This document shows positions 55,082 to 64,000 of a stretch of DNA of 64,000 nt, piece after piece; positions within the stretch are counted from its first letter, which is position 1; every line of letters starts with the position of its first letter. Source of the stretch: an uncultured bacterium (GTDB lineage: Bacteria; Bacteroidota; Bacteroidia; Bacteroidales; Bacteroidaceae). Location of the stretch: contig CAJMPR010000002.1 of assembly GCA_905215345.1 (NCBI GenBank), forward strand, positions 186,001 through 250,000, read 5' to 3'. A program made the translations under genes and the position numbers. A model generated the notes under the pieces. The model was not told the DNA's origin. It worked only from the letters and a program-made list of their open reading frames with translations, and made no database searches.

Positions 55082-58000
55082 ATGAAAAGACTATTATTAC
55101 TTGTTTTATTGGTTACATCCATTGCGCAGTTGAATGCGCAAGACTATCCAAAAGTTATATTACCGGGAGATTATCCGGATCCTTCCATTATGCGTGACGG
55201 CAAAGATTATTATATGACACATTCTCCTTTCTACTATGCTCCGGGATTCCTTATATGGCATTCGCAGGACTTGATAAACTGGGAACCGGTCAGTAGGGTA
55301 ATGCCAGAATATAAAGGTTCTGCTATGGCTCCTGATTTGCTTAAGTATAAGGGAAAGTATTATATATATTATCCCGCTGCAGGTACGAATTGGGTTATTT
55401 GGGCAGATAACATTAAAGGACCTTGGAGTAAACCTGTAGATTTGAAAGTAAAAGGTATTGATCCGGGACATATTGCCGATGAAAGTGGAAATCGGTATTT
55501 GTATGTCAATGAAGGAGAAATGATTCGGTTGACAGAAGACGGACTGGCTACTATTGGTGAGAAAAAGAAAGTATATGACGGTTGGATGTATCCAAAAGGA
55601 TGGGATACTGAATGTATGTGTTTGGAATCGCCCAAGTTAAATTATCGAAATGGCTATTATTATATGACTTCTGCCCAAGGTGGTACGGCAGGTCCGGCAA
55701 CAAGCCACATGGTAGTTGCTGCCCGCTCTAAAAGTGTTATGGGCCCTTGGGAAAACTCTCCTTATAATCCGATTGTGCATACTTATAGTGCAACCGATAA
55801 TTGGTGGTCTAAAGGACACGGAACATTGATTGACGATGTGAATGGTAATTGGTGGATTGTATATCATGCTTATGCTAAAGGGTATCATACCTTGGGGCGT
55901 TCTACCTTGATAGAACCTATTGAGTGGACAAAAGACGGTTGGTATCGCACAAAGACTGACGCTACTCCTATCGAATCGGATAACCCAGTTAAACATGGAT
56001 TGAAACTCTCGGATGATTTTACGGGAAATGAATTAGGACTTCAATGGACATTTTGGAAAGAATATAATCCTCAAGCTTTGAAGTGTAAACAACAAACTTT
56101 ATGGATAACTCCAAAAGGTGAAACTCCGGCAGATGCCCGTGTTCTGTTGACTACTGTTGAGGATAAAACTTATGAAACACAAGTGGAAGTGAATGTTGGG
56201 GCAGGAAATGTTGCCGGACTTATTCTGTTCTATAATGAAAATGCTTTCGCCGGGCTTATTTCTGACGGAAAGAAATTTACGATTTATCGGGATGCGAAAA
56301 CTAAATTAGAATTACCGAATAAAATCGGCAAACGCTTTATTGCCAAGATTCAAAATCAAGGAAATCGTGTGCGGATGTTGGTTAGTAAAAATGGGAAAGA
56401 ATGGACTACCTTGGCTGAAAATGTAGATGTGTCTCAGTTGCATCACAATAATTATAAAGGTTTCTATGCTTTACGCATCGGATTACTTTCTGCCGGGAAA
56501 GGGGTAGCCGGATTTAGACAATTCTGTTATAGCAACGCCGTTCCGCAAGAAAAAGATATGAGTGCTTATTTAATGGTATTCCATAAAGATGAGACTCATG
56601 GACTATATATGGCTGTCAGTTATGACGGGTATACATTTACGGCCTTGAATGGCGGGGAACCGGTGATTGCAGGTGATACAATAGCTTATCAAAGGGGTAT
56701 TCGCGATCCGCATATTTTCCGTGGTCCTGACGGCGCTTTTTATTTAGCTATGACTGATTTACATGTGTTCGCTAAAAGAGACGGTTATTCGACTACAGAG
56801 TGGGAGCGTGACCGTAATATGTATGGTTGGGGAAACAATCGCGGATTGGTACTGATGAAATCATGGGATTTGGTGAATTGGAAACGTGCTAACGTGCGTT
56901 TTGACACTCTGTCCGCCGGATTAAATGAGATAGGCTGCGTATGGGCTCCTGAAGTCGCTTATGATGATAAGAAATGTAAATTGATGATATACTTTACTAT
57001 GCGTTTCAAGAATGAGCCAAATAAACTGTATTACGTATATGTAAATGATGATTTTGATACAATTGAATCATTTCCGCAGATATTATTTGAATATCCCAAT
57101 GATAAAGTATCGGCTATCGATGGGGATATAACAAAAGTGGGGGATAAATATCATTTATTTTATGTTGCTCATGATGGCGATGCGGGTATAAAACAAGCCG
57201 TGTCACATAAAATTAACGGGGACTACAAATATGATTCCCGTTGGTATGATTATGAACCAAAGGCTTGCGAGGCTCCTACTGTATGGAAACGTATCGGCGA
57301 GAATAAATGGGTGTTAATGTACGATGTGTATAGTATCACTCCTCATAATTTCGCTTTTGTTGAAACATCTGATTTTGTCAATTTTAAAGATTTAGGTCGT
57401 TTTAATGAGGGCGTTATGAAGACTACTAATTTTACAGCCCCTAAGCATGGTGCTGTAGTACATTTAACAGCGGAAGAGGCGAAGAATTTAGAGGAATACT
57501 GGGTACGGAATAAAAAGGAATATGTTCCCCAGGCAGCTGTGCGGAAGAACCCTGTAATATCAGGATTCTATGCCGATCCGGAAGTAATGTATTCGGAAAA
57601 AACAAAGAAATATTATATTTACCCTACTTGTGATGGTATGCTGAACTGGGGAAGTACACGATTTAAGGCTTTTTCTTCAGATGATCTTATCACTTGGAAA
57701 GATGAAGGAGTTATTCTGGATTTAAAGAATATTTCATGGGCAAAGAAAAATGCATGGGCTCCCTGTATTATTGAAAAGAAGCAAGCAAATGGCGAATATA
57801 AATATTATTACTACTATACGGCGGAAAAACAGATCGGAGTAGCGGTTGCCGATAATCCGACAGGCCCTTTTAAGGATTCTGGACAACCCTTGATAGGTAG
57901 AGAACTTCCGAAAGGCATGCCGAGAGGACAGAATATTGATCCGGATGTTTTTACTGACCCGGTTACTGGTAAAAGCTATTTGTATTGGGGCAATTATTAT

Positions 58001-58447
58001 ATGGCTGTGTGTGAATTGAATGATGATATGGTGTCTGTAAAACCCAATACGACACATATATTGATAAAAGGCGATACATATTACAGTGAAGCACCTTACG
58101 TCTTTTATAAAGATGGCTATTATTATTTCATGTGGTCTAAAAATGATACCAGAAGCCCTGAATATGAAGTGTGTTATGTACGTTCTAAATCTCCGATAGG
58201 TCCGATTGATCCTGCTAAAAGTCAAGTTGTTCTTTGTAAGAAACCGGAACAGGGTATTTATGCAACCGGGCATCATTCTATCTTGCAGTTACCGGATAAG
58301 GATGAATGGCGGATTGTTTATCATCGTTTTAAATTTCCGGACGCTATAACGTTGGGGAGAAATGCGGGCTTTCATAGAGAAGTGTGTATGGATAGATTAG
58401 AGTTTGATGAGAGTGGTAATATAAAGCAGGTGATACCTACTTTATAG
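55082..58447 (+). CDS. Triple-module GH43 protein (GH43 - beta-sandwich - GH43 - GH43)
   Basis: About 1121 residues with a signal peptide ending near AQLNAQ. The frame opens with TTG at 55061; the ATG at 55082 is the likely start. Module 1 (about 22-300): GDYPDPSIMRDG, KGIDPGHIADESG, LESPKLNYRNG. A beta-sandwich follows (about 305-495; LSDDFTGNELGLQWTFWKEY). Module 2 (about 500-800): RGIRDPHIFRGPDG, AIDGDITKVGDK, CEAPTVWKRIG. Module 3 (about 820-1120): GFYADPEVMYSEK, NIDPDVFTDPVTG, SEAPYVFYKDG. Each propeller keeps the Asp-Asp-Glu triad, so all three may be active, releasing arabinose or xylose from different linkages. Double GH43 proteins are known; three in one chain is unusual. It is 48 bp after GH28 and just before GH51. 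Confidence 0.88.
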   Translation: MKRLLLLVLLVTSIAQLNAQDYPKVILPGDYPDPSIMRDGKDYYMTHSPFYYAPGFLIWHSQDLINWEPVSRVMPEYKGSAMAPDLLKYKGKYYIYYPAAGTNWVIWADNIKGPWSKPVDLKVKGIDPGHIADESGNRYLYVNEGEMIRLTEDGLATIGEKKKVYDGWMYPKGWDTECMCLESPKLNYRNGYYYMTSAQGGTAGPATSHMVVAARSKSVMGPWENSPYNPIVHTYSATDNWWSKGHGTLIDDVNGNWWIVYHAYAKGYHTLGRSTLIEPIEWTKDGWYRTKTDATPIESDNPVKHGLKLSDDFTGNELGLQWTFWKEYNPQALKCKQQTLWITPKGETPADARVLLTTVEDKTYETQVEVNVGAGNVAGLILFYNENAFAGLISDGKKFTIYRDAKTKLELPNKIGKRFIAKIQNQGNRVRMLVSKNGKEWTTLAENVDVSQLHHNNYKGFYALRIGLLSAGKGVAGFRQFCYSNAVPQEKDMSAYLMVFHKDETHGLYMAVSYDGYTFTALNGGEPVIAGDTIAYQRGIRDPHIFRGPDGAFYLAMTDLHVFAKRDGYSTTEWERDRNMYGWGNNRGLVLMKSWDLVNWKRANVRFDTLSAGLNEIGCVWAPEVAYDDKKCKLMIYFTMRFKNEPNKLYYVYVNDDFDTIESFPQILFEYPNDKVSAIDGDITKVGDKYHLFYVAHDGDAGIKQAVSHKINGDYKYDSRWYDYEPKACEAPTVWKRIGENKWVLMYDVYSITPHNFAFVETSDFVNFKDLGRFNEGVMKTTNFTAPKHGAVVHLTAEEAKNLEEYWVRNKKEYVPQAAVRKNPVISGFYADPEVMYSEKTKKYYIYPTCDGMLNWGSTRFKAFSSDDLITWKDEGVILDLKNISWAKKNAWAPCIIEKKQANGEYKYYYYYTAEKQIGVAVADNPTGPFKDSGQPLIGRELPKGMPRGQNIDPDVFTDPVTGKSYLYWGNYYMAVCELNDDMVSVKPNTTHILIKGDTYYSEAPYVFYKDGYYYFMWSKNDTRSPEYEVCYVRSKSPIGPIDPAKSQVVLCKKPEQGIYATGHHSILQLPDKDEWRIVYHRFKFPDAITLGRNAGFHREVCMDRLEFDESGNIKQVIPTL

Positions 58448-58481
58448 TTTGGAGAAGAAAAATAGATTGAATAGATTGAAA

Positions 58482-60986
58482 ATGAAAAAGTGGATTATAA
58501 TAATTGCATTGATTGTATATGGGCAAATTGTACATGCGGCTGTAGATAAAGTTTATGATGCACCTGACTCTGTATATATACTTCCTTATACAACGACTAA
58601 TGATATAGGACGCAGTGGCCTAAGGTTCGCATGGAGTCCTGATGGAGAGCGATGGATGAGTGTGGCTGACGGATATAGATATGTGCGGAGTGATTTTGGC
58701 GGCTGGAAAACAATGATAAAGCCTCGGCTTATAAAAAATGGAAATGTCTGGGGATGTGTGTGGCAAGTGAGCAAAAGTGGTAAAGCATTTGCCTATGTAA
58801 CTTCGGACAATCTGATAAAATGGAATCGGCAAACATATTTTATGATAGATGATGAAAGTAAATCTCAATATATATCATATACTTCTCTCTCTCTGGCCGG
58901 AGTAAAGAAACAGATTGTTTTAGAAAAAGACACATTAGTAGGATATATGCAAAAACTTCCCTATAAAGATATGTTACGAATTATTGATTATGGTAACTAT
59001 CGTAATTTTCAAGGTAGGGAAGATAATGAACGTACCGAATATGATGTTGTACGTTTTGCAGGTTTGCAATCCGTTTCTGCCAATATTCAGCTACAGGCAG
59101 AACAGGCAAAACCTATTAGTGATCGTTTGATTGGTATCTTTTTTGAAGATTTGAACTATGCGGCAGATGGCGGACTTTATGCTGAGCTTATTCAAAATCG
59201 CGATTTCGAATACTCGTCGGCAGATGGTAGTAAAGATAAGAATTGGAATAGCACTTATGCCTGGAATATAGCTGGAGAAGGGACTGTTTTCTCAATTAAT
59301 GAAGATGCACCGATTCATACAAATAACCGGCATTATGCTTTATTAAATGTGCTTCAGCCAGGCGCATCGTTAATGAATTCCGGTTTTGATGGAATTTGTG
59401 TAAAGAAGGGAGAGAAATATGATTTTTCTATATTCACCAAGATTGTAGCGGGTAAGGGTGGAAAAGTAAAGATCAGTCTATTAAGTAGGGGTGGAGAAGA
59501 ACTTGCGCAAGCTATTATGTCCGTCACTTCAAGAACATGGAAAAAACAAAATGCTGTGCTTACAGCAATGAATGATGCAGAAGATGCTGTATTAGCCATT
59601 TCTCCACAACAGTCGGGAACGTATGCATTGGATATGATATCTTTATTTCCCCAAAAAACATTTAAGGGTAGAAAAAATGGATTACGTGCAGATTTGGCAC
59701 AAGCTATTGCTGACCTGCATCCTCGTTTTATGCGTTTCCCGGGCGGGTGTCTGGCACATGGTGATGGAGTAGATAATATTTATGATTGGAAAGGTTCTGT
59801 CGGAGCATTGGAAGCTCGTAAACCGTTGCCGAATATTTGGCGGTATCATCAGACGCGTGGTTTGGGATATTATGAATATTTTCAGTTCTGCGAAGATATA
59901 GGGGCGGAGCCTATACCGGTAGTGGCAGCGGGCGTACCTTGCCAGAATTCCGGTACAAGTAGCCATCATTCAAAAGACGAAATTACGAGTGAAGGACAAC
60001 AGGGGGGGATCCCTATGGAAGAAATGGGGCAATATATTCAAGATATACTTGATTTGATAGAGTATGCTAACGGAGATGCCCGAAGAACAAAATGGGGAAC
60101 AATACGCGCAGAGAGTGGGCATCCCAAACCCTTTAATTTGAAATATATAGGTATCGGTAATGAGGATCTTATTTCTGAGGATTTTGAAGAACGTTTTATA
60201 ATGATTTATAATGCAGTAAAAGAGAAGCATCCGGAAATTACAATTATTGGTACTGTAGGACCGGCTTGTGAAGGTACTGATTATGAGGTAGGCTGGGAGT
60301 TAGCTAAAAAATTGAATATACCTATTGTAGACGAACATTATTATAGATCTCCTGGCTGGTTTATTTATCATCAGGATTTCTATGACAATTATGACAGGAC
60401 TAAATCTAAAGTGTATTTAGGTGAGTACGCAGCGCATCTAAAAAATGGCCCTAATGTGGAAACTGCTTTGGCTGAAGCTCTATATCTGACTGCGATAGAG
60501 CGTAATGCCGATGTTGTGTCTATGGTTTCATATGCTCCTCTATTAGCAAAAGAGGGGAGAGCACAATGGAATCCGGATTTGATTTATTTTAATAATAAGG
60601 AAGTCATGCCAACTGTAGGGTACTATGTGCAGCAAATGTATGGTTTAAATAGTGGGGATGAGTATATTCCTTCTGTAGTGAGGTTAGATAATAAGCAGGA
60701 TGCTGTGAAGAAGCGTATTGCCGTTTCGGTTGTTCGCGATAGTAAAAATGGGGATATGATTATAAAATTGGTGAATATGCTGCCGGTTAATGTAAAAGCA
60801 CAGATTACACTACCAATGTTTAATGGTATGTGTACTAAAGCTACAACCACTGTATTGAATGGCAATCCCAAAGATAAGCAGTCTTTTCCTATATCAGGGT
60901 ATATTGATGTGAATGAAAACTTTACATATGAGATGTCTGCTTATTCTTTTACAGTTATAAGAATTGAGAAAGTAAAAGTAGTATGA
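58482..60986 (+). CDS. GH51 alpha-L-arabinofuranosidase with N-terminal propeller-like extension
   Basis: About 834 residues from the ATG at 58482; the frame opens with TTG at 58449, which would add a charged stretch before the signal peptide. The GH51 part starts near residue 195: SDRLIGIFFEDLNYAADGG, PRFMRFPGGCLAHGDG, YIGIGNEDL (acid/base E561), VDEHYYRSPGW and YLGEYAAH (nucleophile E648), then a C-terminal beta-sandwich. The first about 150 residues after the signal peptide (SGLRFAWSPDGERWMSV, GCVWQVSKSGKAFAYVTSD, LIKWNRQTYF) look like part of a GH43-type propeller, too short to be complete. It should remove arabinofuranose side groups, in step with the triple GH43 encoded before it. Confidence 0.92.
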   Translation: MKKWIIIIALIVYGQIVHAAVDKVYDAPDSVYILPYTTTNDIGRSGLRFAWSPDGERWMSVADGYRYVRSDFGGWKTMIKPRLIKNGNVWGCVWQVSKSGKAFAYVTSDNLIKWNRQTYFMIDDESKSQYISYTSLSLAGVKKQIVLEKDTLVGYMQKLPYKDMLRIIDYGNYRNFQGREDNERTEYDVVRFAGLQSVSANIQLQAEQAKPISDRLIGIFFEDLNYAADGGLYAELIQNRDFEYSSADGSKDKNWNSTYAWNIAGEGTVFSINEDAPIHTNNRHYALLNVLQPGASLMNSGFDGICVKKGEKYDFSIFTKIVAGKGGKVKISLLSRGGEELAQAIMSVTSRTWKKQNAVLTAMNDAEDAVLAISPQQSGTYALDMISLFPQKTFKGRKNGLRADLAQAIADLHPRFMRFPGGCLAHGDGVDNIYDWKGSVGALEARKPLPNIWRYHQTRGLGYYEYFQFCEDIGAEPIPVVAAGVPCQNSGTSSHHSKDEITSEGQQGGIPMEEMGQYIQDILDLIEYANGDARRTKWGTIRAESGHPKPFNLKYIGIGNEDLISEDFEERFIMIYNAVKEKHPEITIIGTVGPACEGTDYEVGWELAKKLNIPIVDEHYYRSPGWFIYHQDFYDNYDRTKSKVYLGEYAAHLKNGPNVETALAEALYLTAIERNADVVSMVSYAPLLAKEGRAQWNPDLIYFNNKEVMPTVGYYVQQMYGLNSGDEYIPSVVRLDNKQDAVKKRIAVSVVRDSKNGDMIIKLVNMLPVNVKAQITLPMFNGMCTKATTTVLNGNPKDKQSFPISGYIDVNENFTYEMSAYSFTVIRIEKVKVV

Positions 60987-61009
60987 AAATCATTTTAAAG
61001 AACAGTAGT

Positions 61010-64000
61010 ATGAAAAAACAATTATTGATAGGCCTATTTAGTATTAGTGTCGGTATATTTTCGGGGAATGCGCAGACTTTTAAAGAATGGCAAGATCCTG
61101 AACTTGATGCAGTGAATCGTGCTCCAATGCATTCTCATTTTTTTGCCTATGAAAGTGTAGAGGCGGCAGATGAGGCTATAAAGGAGAAATCAGTTAATTA
61201 TATGAGCCTGAATGGAACTTGGAAATTTAATTGGGTTAAAGATTCAGATGCACGTCCTACAGATTTTTGGAAAGTAGATTTCAATGATAAAGGCTGGGAT
61301 AATCTGCAGGTTCCTGCTGTATGGGAATTAAATGGATATGATGTTCCTCTTTATTCGGGTGTCGGCTTTGACTGGAAATTATGGAAGGGGGGGTATAAAA
61401 ATAACCCGCCGGAACTACCAATTGAAAACAATCATGTCGGTTCATATCGCCGGGAACTGGTTGTTCCGGTCGAATGGAAAGGTAAAGATGTGATAGCTCA
61501 TTTCGGATCAGTGTCTTCGAATATCTATTTGTGGGTGAATGGAAAGTTTGTTGGTTATAGTGAAGATAGTAAATTAGAAGCTGAATTTGATTTGACTCCT
61601 TTTCTGCAACTGGGGCAAAAGAACTTAATAGCATTTCAGGTATTTCGCTGGTGCGATGGTAGTTATCTGGAAGATCAGGACTTCTTTAGATATCATGGCG
61701 TAGCACGTGATTGCTATTTATATGCACGTAATAAAAAACGTATTGAAGATATTCGTGTAACTCCCGATTTAGATAAACAATATAGAGACGGTTCATTGGT
61801 TGTTGATTTAAAGTTAAAAGGTAATAACCATGTAATATTAGATCTTCTTGATGCACAAGATAAAACGGTGGCTACTACAGAAATTAAAGGAGTGGGAAAG
61901 GTTACGACAAATTTGAATCTACAAAATCCGAATAAGTGGAGTGCTGAAACTCCTTATCTGTATACTTTGCAGCTTACAGTGAAAGAAGGTAATAAAATAA
62001 GCGAAGTAATCCCTGTAAAGGTAGGGTTCCGTAAGATTGAAATTAAGAACTCTCAGCTTTTGGTAAATGGTCAACCTGTACTTATTAAAGGGGCCAATCG
62101 TCATGAGATGGATCCAGATGGTGGTTATGTTGTTTCACGTGATAGAATGATTCAGGATATTCAGCTGATGAAGATGTTCAATATTAATGCTGTTCGTACT
62201 TGTCATTATCCGGATGATAGTTATTGGTATGATTTGTGTGATGAATACGGTCTTTATGTAGTTGCGGAAGCCAATCTTGAATCTCATGGAATGGGCTTCA
62301 AAGAAACAACTTTAGCTAAAGTTGATTTCTATAAGAAAGCTCACTTGAAACGTAATCAGCGTAATGTGCAACGAAACTTCAATCATCCGAGTGTTATTTT
62401 CTGGTCATTAGGAAATGAATGTGGTAACGGTTCTAATTTTGAGGCTTGTTATCGATGGGTTAAAACAGAAGATCCTAGTCGGTTTGTACATTTTGAACAA
62501 GCATACGATACAGGCTCTACTTCCGATATATATTGTCCTATGTATCCGGTTTATTCAAAGTGTATTAGTTATTGTGAAAATAATAGTAAGCAGAAACCAT
62601 TTATTATGTGTGAATATGCTCATGCTATGGGTAATGCCTTAGGTGATTTTGGAGTATATTGGGATTTAATTCGTAAGTATCCGAATTTTCAAGGCGGATT
62701 TATTTGGGATTTAATAGATCAGTCTCCCCGTTGGACAGGAAAGAATGGAAAGATGATATATGGTTATGACGGTGATTTTGCTGCATATAGCACAAATGAT
62801 TTCAACTATTGTAATAATGGATTATTTAATCCTGACCGTATTCCTAATCCTCATGTTTATGAGGTTGCATATTTTTATCAGAATATCTGGACAACTGCTG
62901 GCGATTTATCAAAAGGTGAAATTAAAATTTATAATGAGAATTTCTTTCGTGACCTTTCCGACTATTATATGGAGTGGAAATTGCTGAAAGATGGTAAGGC
63001 TATACGTAGCGGTCGCGTAGAGAATTTGAATGTTGCTCCTCAACAAACCATTCCGTTAGTACTGGATTGGGGAAAGATAGATGAAAGTGGAGAGTGGTTG
63101 TTAAACGTAAAATATGTTCAGAAAGAAAGAGAGGGCATTGTTCCTTTAGGGTATGTGGTTGCTAAGAACCAATTGGTATTGAAACCACATAAAGCTCCGG
63201 AAATGGTGTTGAAGAACGTTACGACTAATTATATTCCGGTTGTTGCTCCGAAAATAAATGATGAGAATATTGCTTATTGGATAGTGGAAGGTGAGAATTT
63301 CTTGATTCGTTTCAGGAAATCTACCGGGTATATGGATAGGTATGTAGTAAATGGTCGGAATTTCATGAAAGAGAGTACAGAATTTACACCCAACTTCTGG
63401 CGTGCTCCGACGGATAATGATTACGGTGCTAAATTACAGCAGAAATATATTGCTTGGAAGAATCCGGATATCAGGCTTATATCATTCAAAAATGAAACAG
63501 TGGATAACCAAGTCGTTGTATCGGCAGAATATGATATTAGAAATGTTTTTGCTAAGTTGTATCTTACTTATACTATCAATAATAAGGGAGCTATAAAGAT
63601 AAACCAAAAGATGGTTTCCGATAAAGATGCAAAAGTCTCTAATCTGTTTCGGTTTGGTATGCAGTTGGTGATGCCCAAATCTTTTGAGAGTATATCATAT
63701 TATGGACGTGGGCCGGTGGAAAATTATAGCAACCGCAACCACTGTACGGATTTAGGTATTTATAATCAAACAGTTTCTGAACAATTCTATCCATATATCC
63801 GTCCGCAGGAGAATGGAACAAAGACAGATATACGTTGGTGGAAGCTATCGGATATAAGTGGAAACGGTTTGAAGTTTGTTGCTGAGGCTCCTTTTTCTGC
63901 ATCTGCTTTACATTATACCATTGATTCTTTGGATGAAGGATGGGAAAAACGTCAGGGGCATTCACAGGAAGTGGAAGAAGCTGATGTAACAAATATGTTG
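61010..64000 (+). CDS. GH2 beta-galactosidase, 3' end cut by window edge
   Basis: 997 codons are open to the window end. It has a signal peptide (MKKQLLIGLFSISVGIFSGNAQ), jelly-roll sugar-binding domain (about 50-225; VWELNGYDVPLY, IYLWVNGKFVGYSEDSK), Ig-like domain, and TIM barrel with KGANRHEMDPDGGY, WSLGNECGNG (acid/base E470) and IMCEYAHAMGN (nucleophile E535). The start of the beta-galactosidase small-chain domain (FWRAPTDNDYG, YYGRGPVENYSNR) makes it LacZ-like. An in-frame ATG at 60983 overlaps the GH51 stop and is a possible alternative start. It probably removes beta-galactose from the glycan handled by this locus and acts in the periplasm. It is about to end: LacZ-type proteins are usually 1020-1050 residues. 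Confidence 0.93.
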   Translation, partial: MKKQLLIGLFSISVGIFSGNAQTFKEWQDPELDAVNRAPMHSHFFAYESVEAADEAIKEKSVNYMSLNGTWKFNWVKDSDARPTDFWKVDFNDKGWDNLQVPAVWELNGYDVPLYSGVGFDWKLWKGGYKNNPPELPIENNHVGSYRRELVVPVEWKGKDVIAHFGSVSSNIYLWVNGKFVGYSEDSKLEAEFDLTPFLQLGQKNLIAFQVFRWCDGSYLEDQDFFRYHGVARDCYLYARNKKRIEDIRVTPDLDKQYRDGSLVVDLKLKGNNHVILDLLDAQDKTVATTEIKGVGKVTTNLNLQNPNKWSAETPYLYTLQLTVKEGNKISEVIPVKVGFRKIEIKNSQLLVNGQPVLIKGANRHEMDPDGGYVVSRDRMIQDIQLMKMFNINAVRTCHYPDDSYWYDLCDEYGLYVVAEANLESHGMGFKETTLAKVDFYKKAHLKRNQRNVQRNFNHPSVIFWSLGNECGNGSNFEACYRWVKTEDPSRFVHFEQAYDTGSTSDIYCPMYPVYSKCISYCENNSKQKPFIMCEYAHAMGNALGDFGVYWDLIRKYPNFQGGFIWDLIDQSPRWTGKNGKMIYGYDGDFAAYSTNDFNYCNNGLFNPDRIPNPHVYEVAYFYQNIWTTAGDLSKGEIKIYNENFFRDLSDYYMEWKLLKDGKAIRSGRVENLNVAPQQTIPLVLDWGKIDESGEWLLNVKYVQKEREGIVPLGYVVAKNQLVLKPHKAPEMVLKNVTTNYIPVVAPKINDENIAYWIVEGENFLIRFRKSTGYMDRYVVNGRNFMKESTEFTPNFWRAPTDNDYGAKLQQKYIAWKNPDIRLISFKNETVDNQVVVSAEYDIRNVFAKLYLTYTINNKGAIKINQKMVSDKDAKVSNLFRFGMQLVMPKSFESISYYGRGPVENYSNRNHCTDLGIYNQTVSEQFYPYIRPQENGTKTDIRWWKLSDISGNGLKFVAEAPFSASALHYTIDSLDEGWEKRQGHSQEVEEADVTNML

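Noticed and set aside
58449..58481. TTG start giving an 11-residue longer GH51
   Set aside because: It would place charged residues before the signal peptide; the ATG at 58482 gives a standard signal sequence.

Overview
The window looks like a Bacteroides chromosome, most probably from a plant-fibre-degrading gut species of the B. cellulosilyticus / B. intestinalis / B. ovatus type. Evidence: SusC/SusD pairs, three hybrid two-component sensors, many lipoprotein glycosidases, fimbrillin-like lipoproteins, a DUF6078 protein, and Bacteroides -7 promoter elements (TAnnTTTG). Species is an inference. I found no rRNA, tRNA, CRISPR array or intact insertion sequence.

Region 1 (1-27.2 kb, with its regulator to 31.8 kb) is a glucuronoxylan utilisation locus. 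A minus-strand operon runs GH35-like enzyme, acetylesterase, GPH-type symporter, GH10 xylanase, cytoplasmic GH43, GH67 alpha-glucuronidase and a hybrid sensor cut by the window edge. A plus-strand operon has a second acetylesterase, a GH67-like hydrolase of unknown specificity and a GH120 beta-xylosidase. A second minus-strand operon has SusC, SusD, GH115 and a second GH67. GH115 can remove glucuronic acid from internal xylose units and GH67 from chain ends, esterases remove acetyl groups, GH10 cuts the backbone, the symporter imports oligomers, and GH43/GH120 release xylose. The hybrid sensor at 27.7 kb is divergent from susC.

Region 2 (31.9-39.5 kb) holds a heparinase II/III-like lyase and a translationally coupled GH28, a small DUF6078 gene, and two fimbrillin-type lipoproteins.

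Region 3 (39.7-64 kb) is a second locus on the plus strand: hybrid sensor, ECF sigma factor, SusC, SusD, two IPT/TIG surface glycan-binding lipoproteins, an alginate-lyase-fold lyase, GH28, a three-propeller GH43 protein, GH51 and a GH2 cut by the window edge. This suggests an arabinose-, galactose- and uronate-containing glycan such as a pectin side chain or arabinogalactan.

The most notable non-coding structures are: (i) TGTWACA-type boxes at 21-bp intervals, in identical register to the -7 element, at four catabolic promoters across both loci, which fits tandem binding by AraC-type output domains of the hybrid sensors; and (ii) three intergenic arrays with 22-bp period made of 16-bp palindromic or alternating inverted cores and 6-bp linkers, with different sequence at each site.
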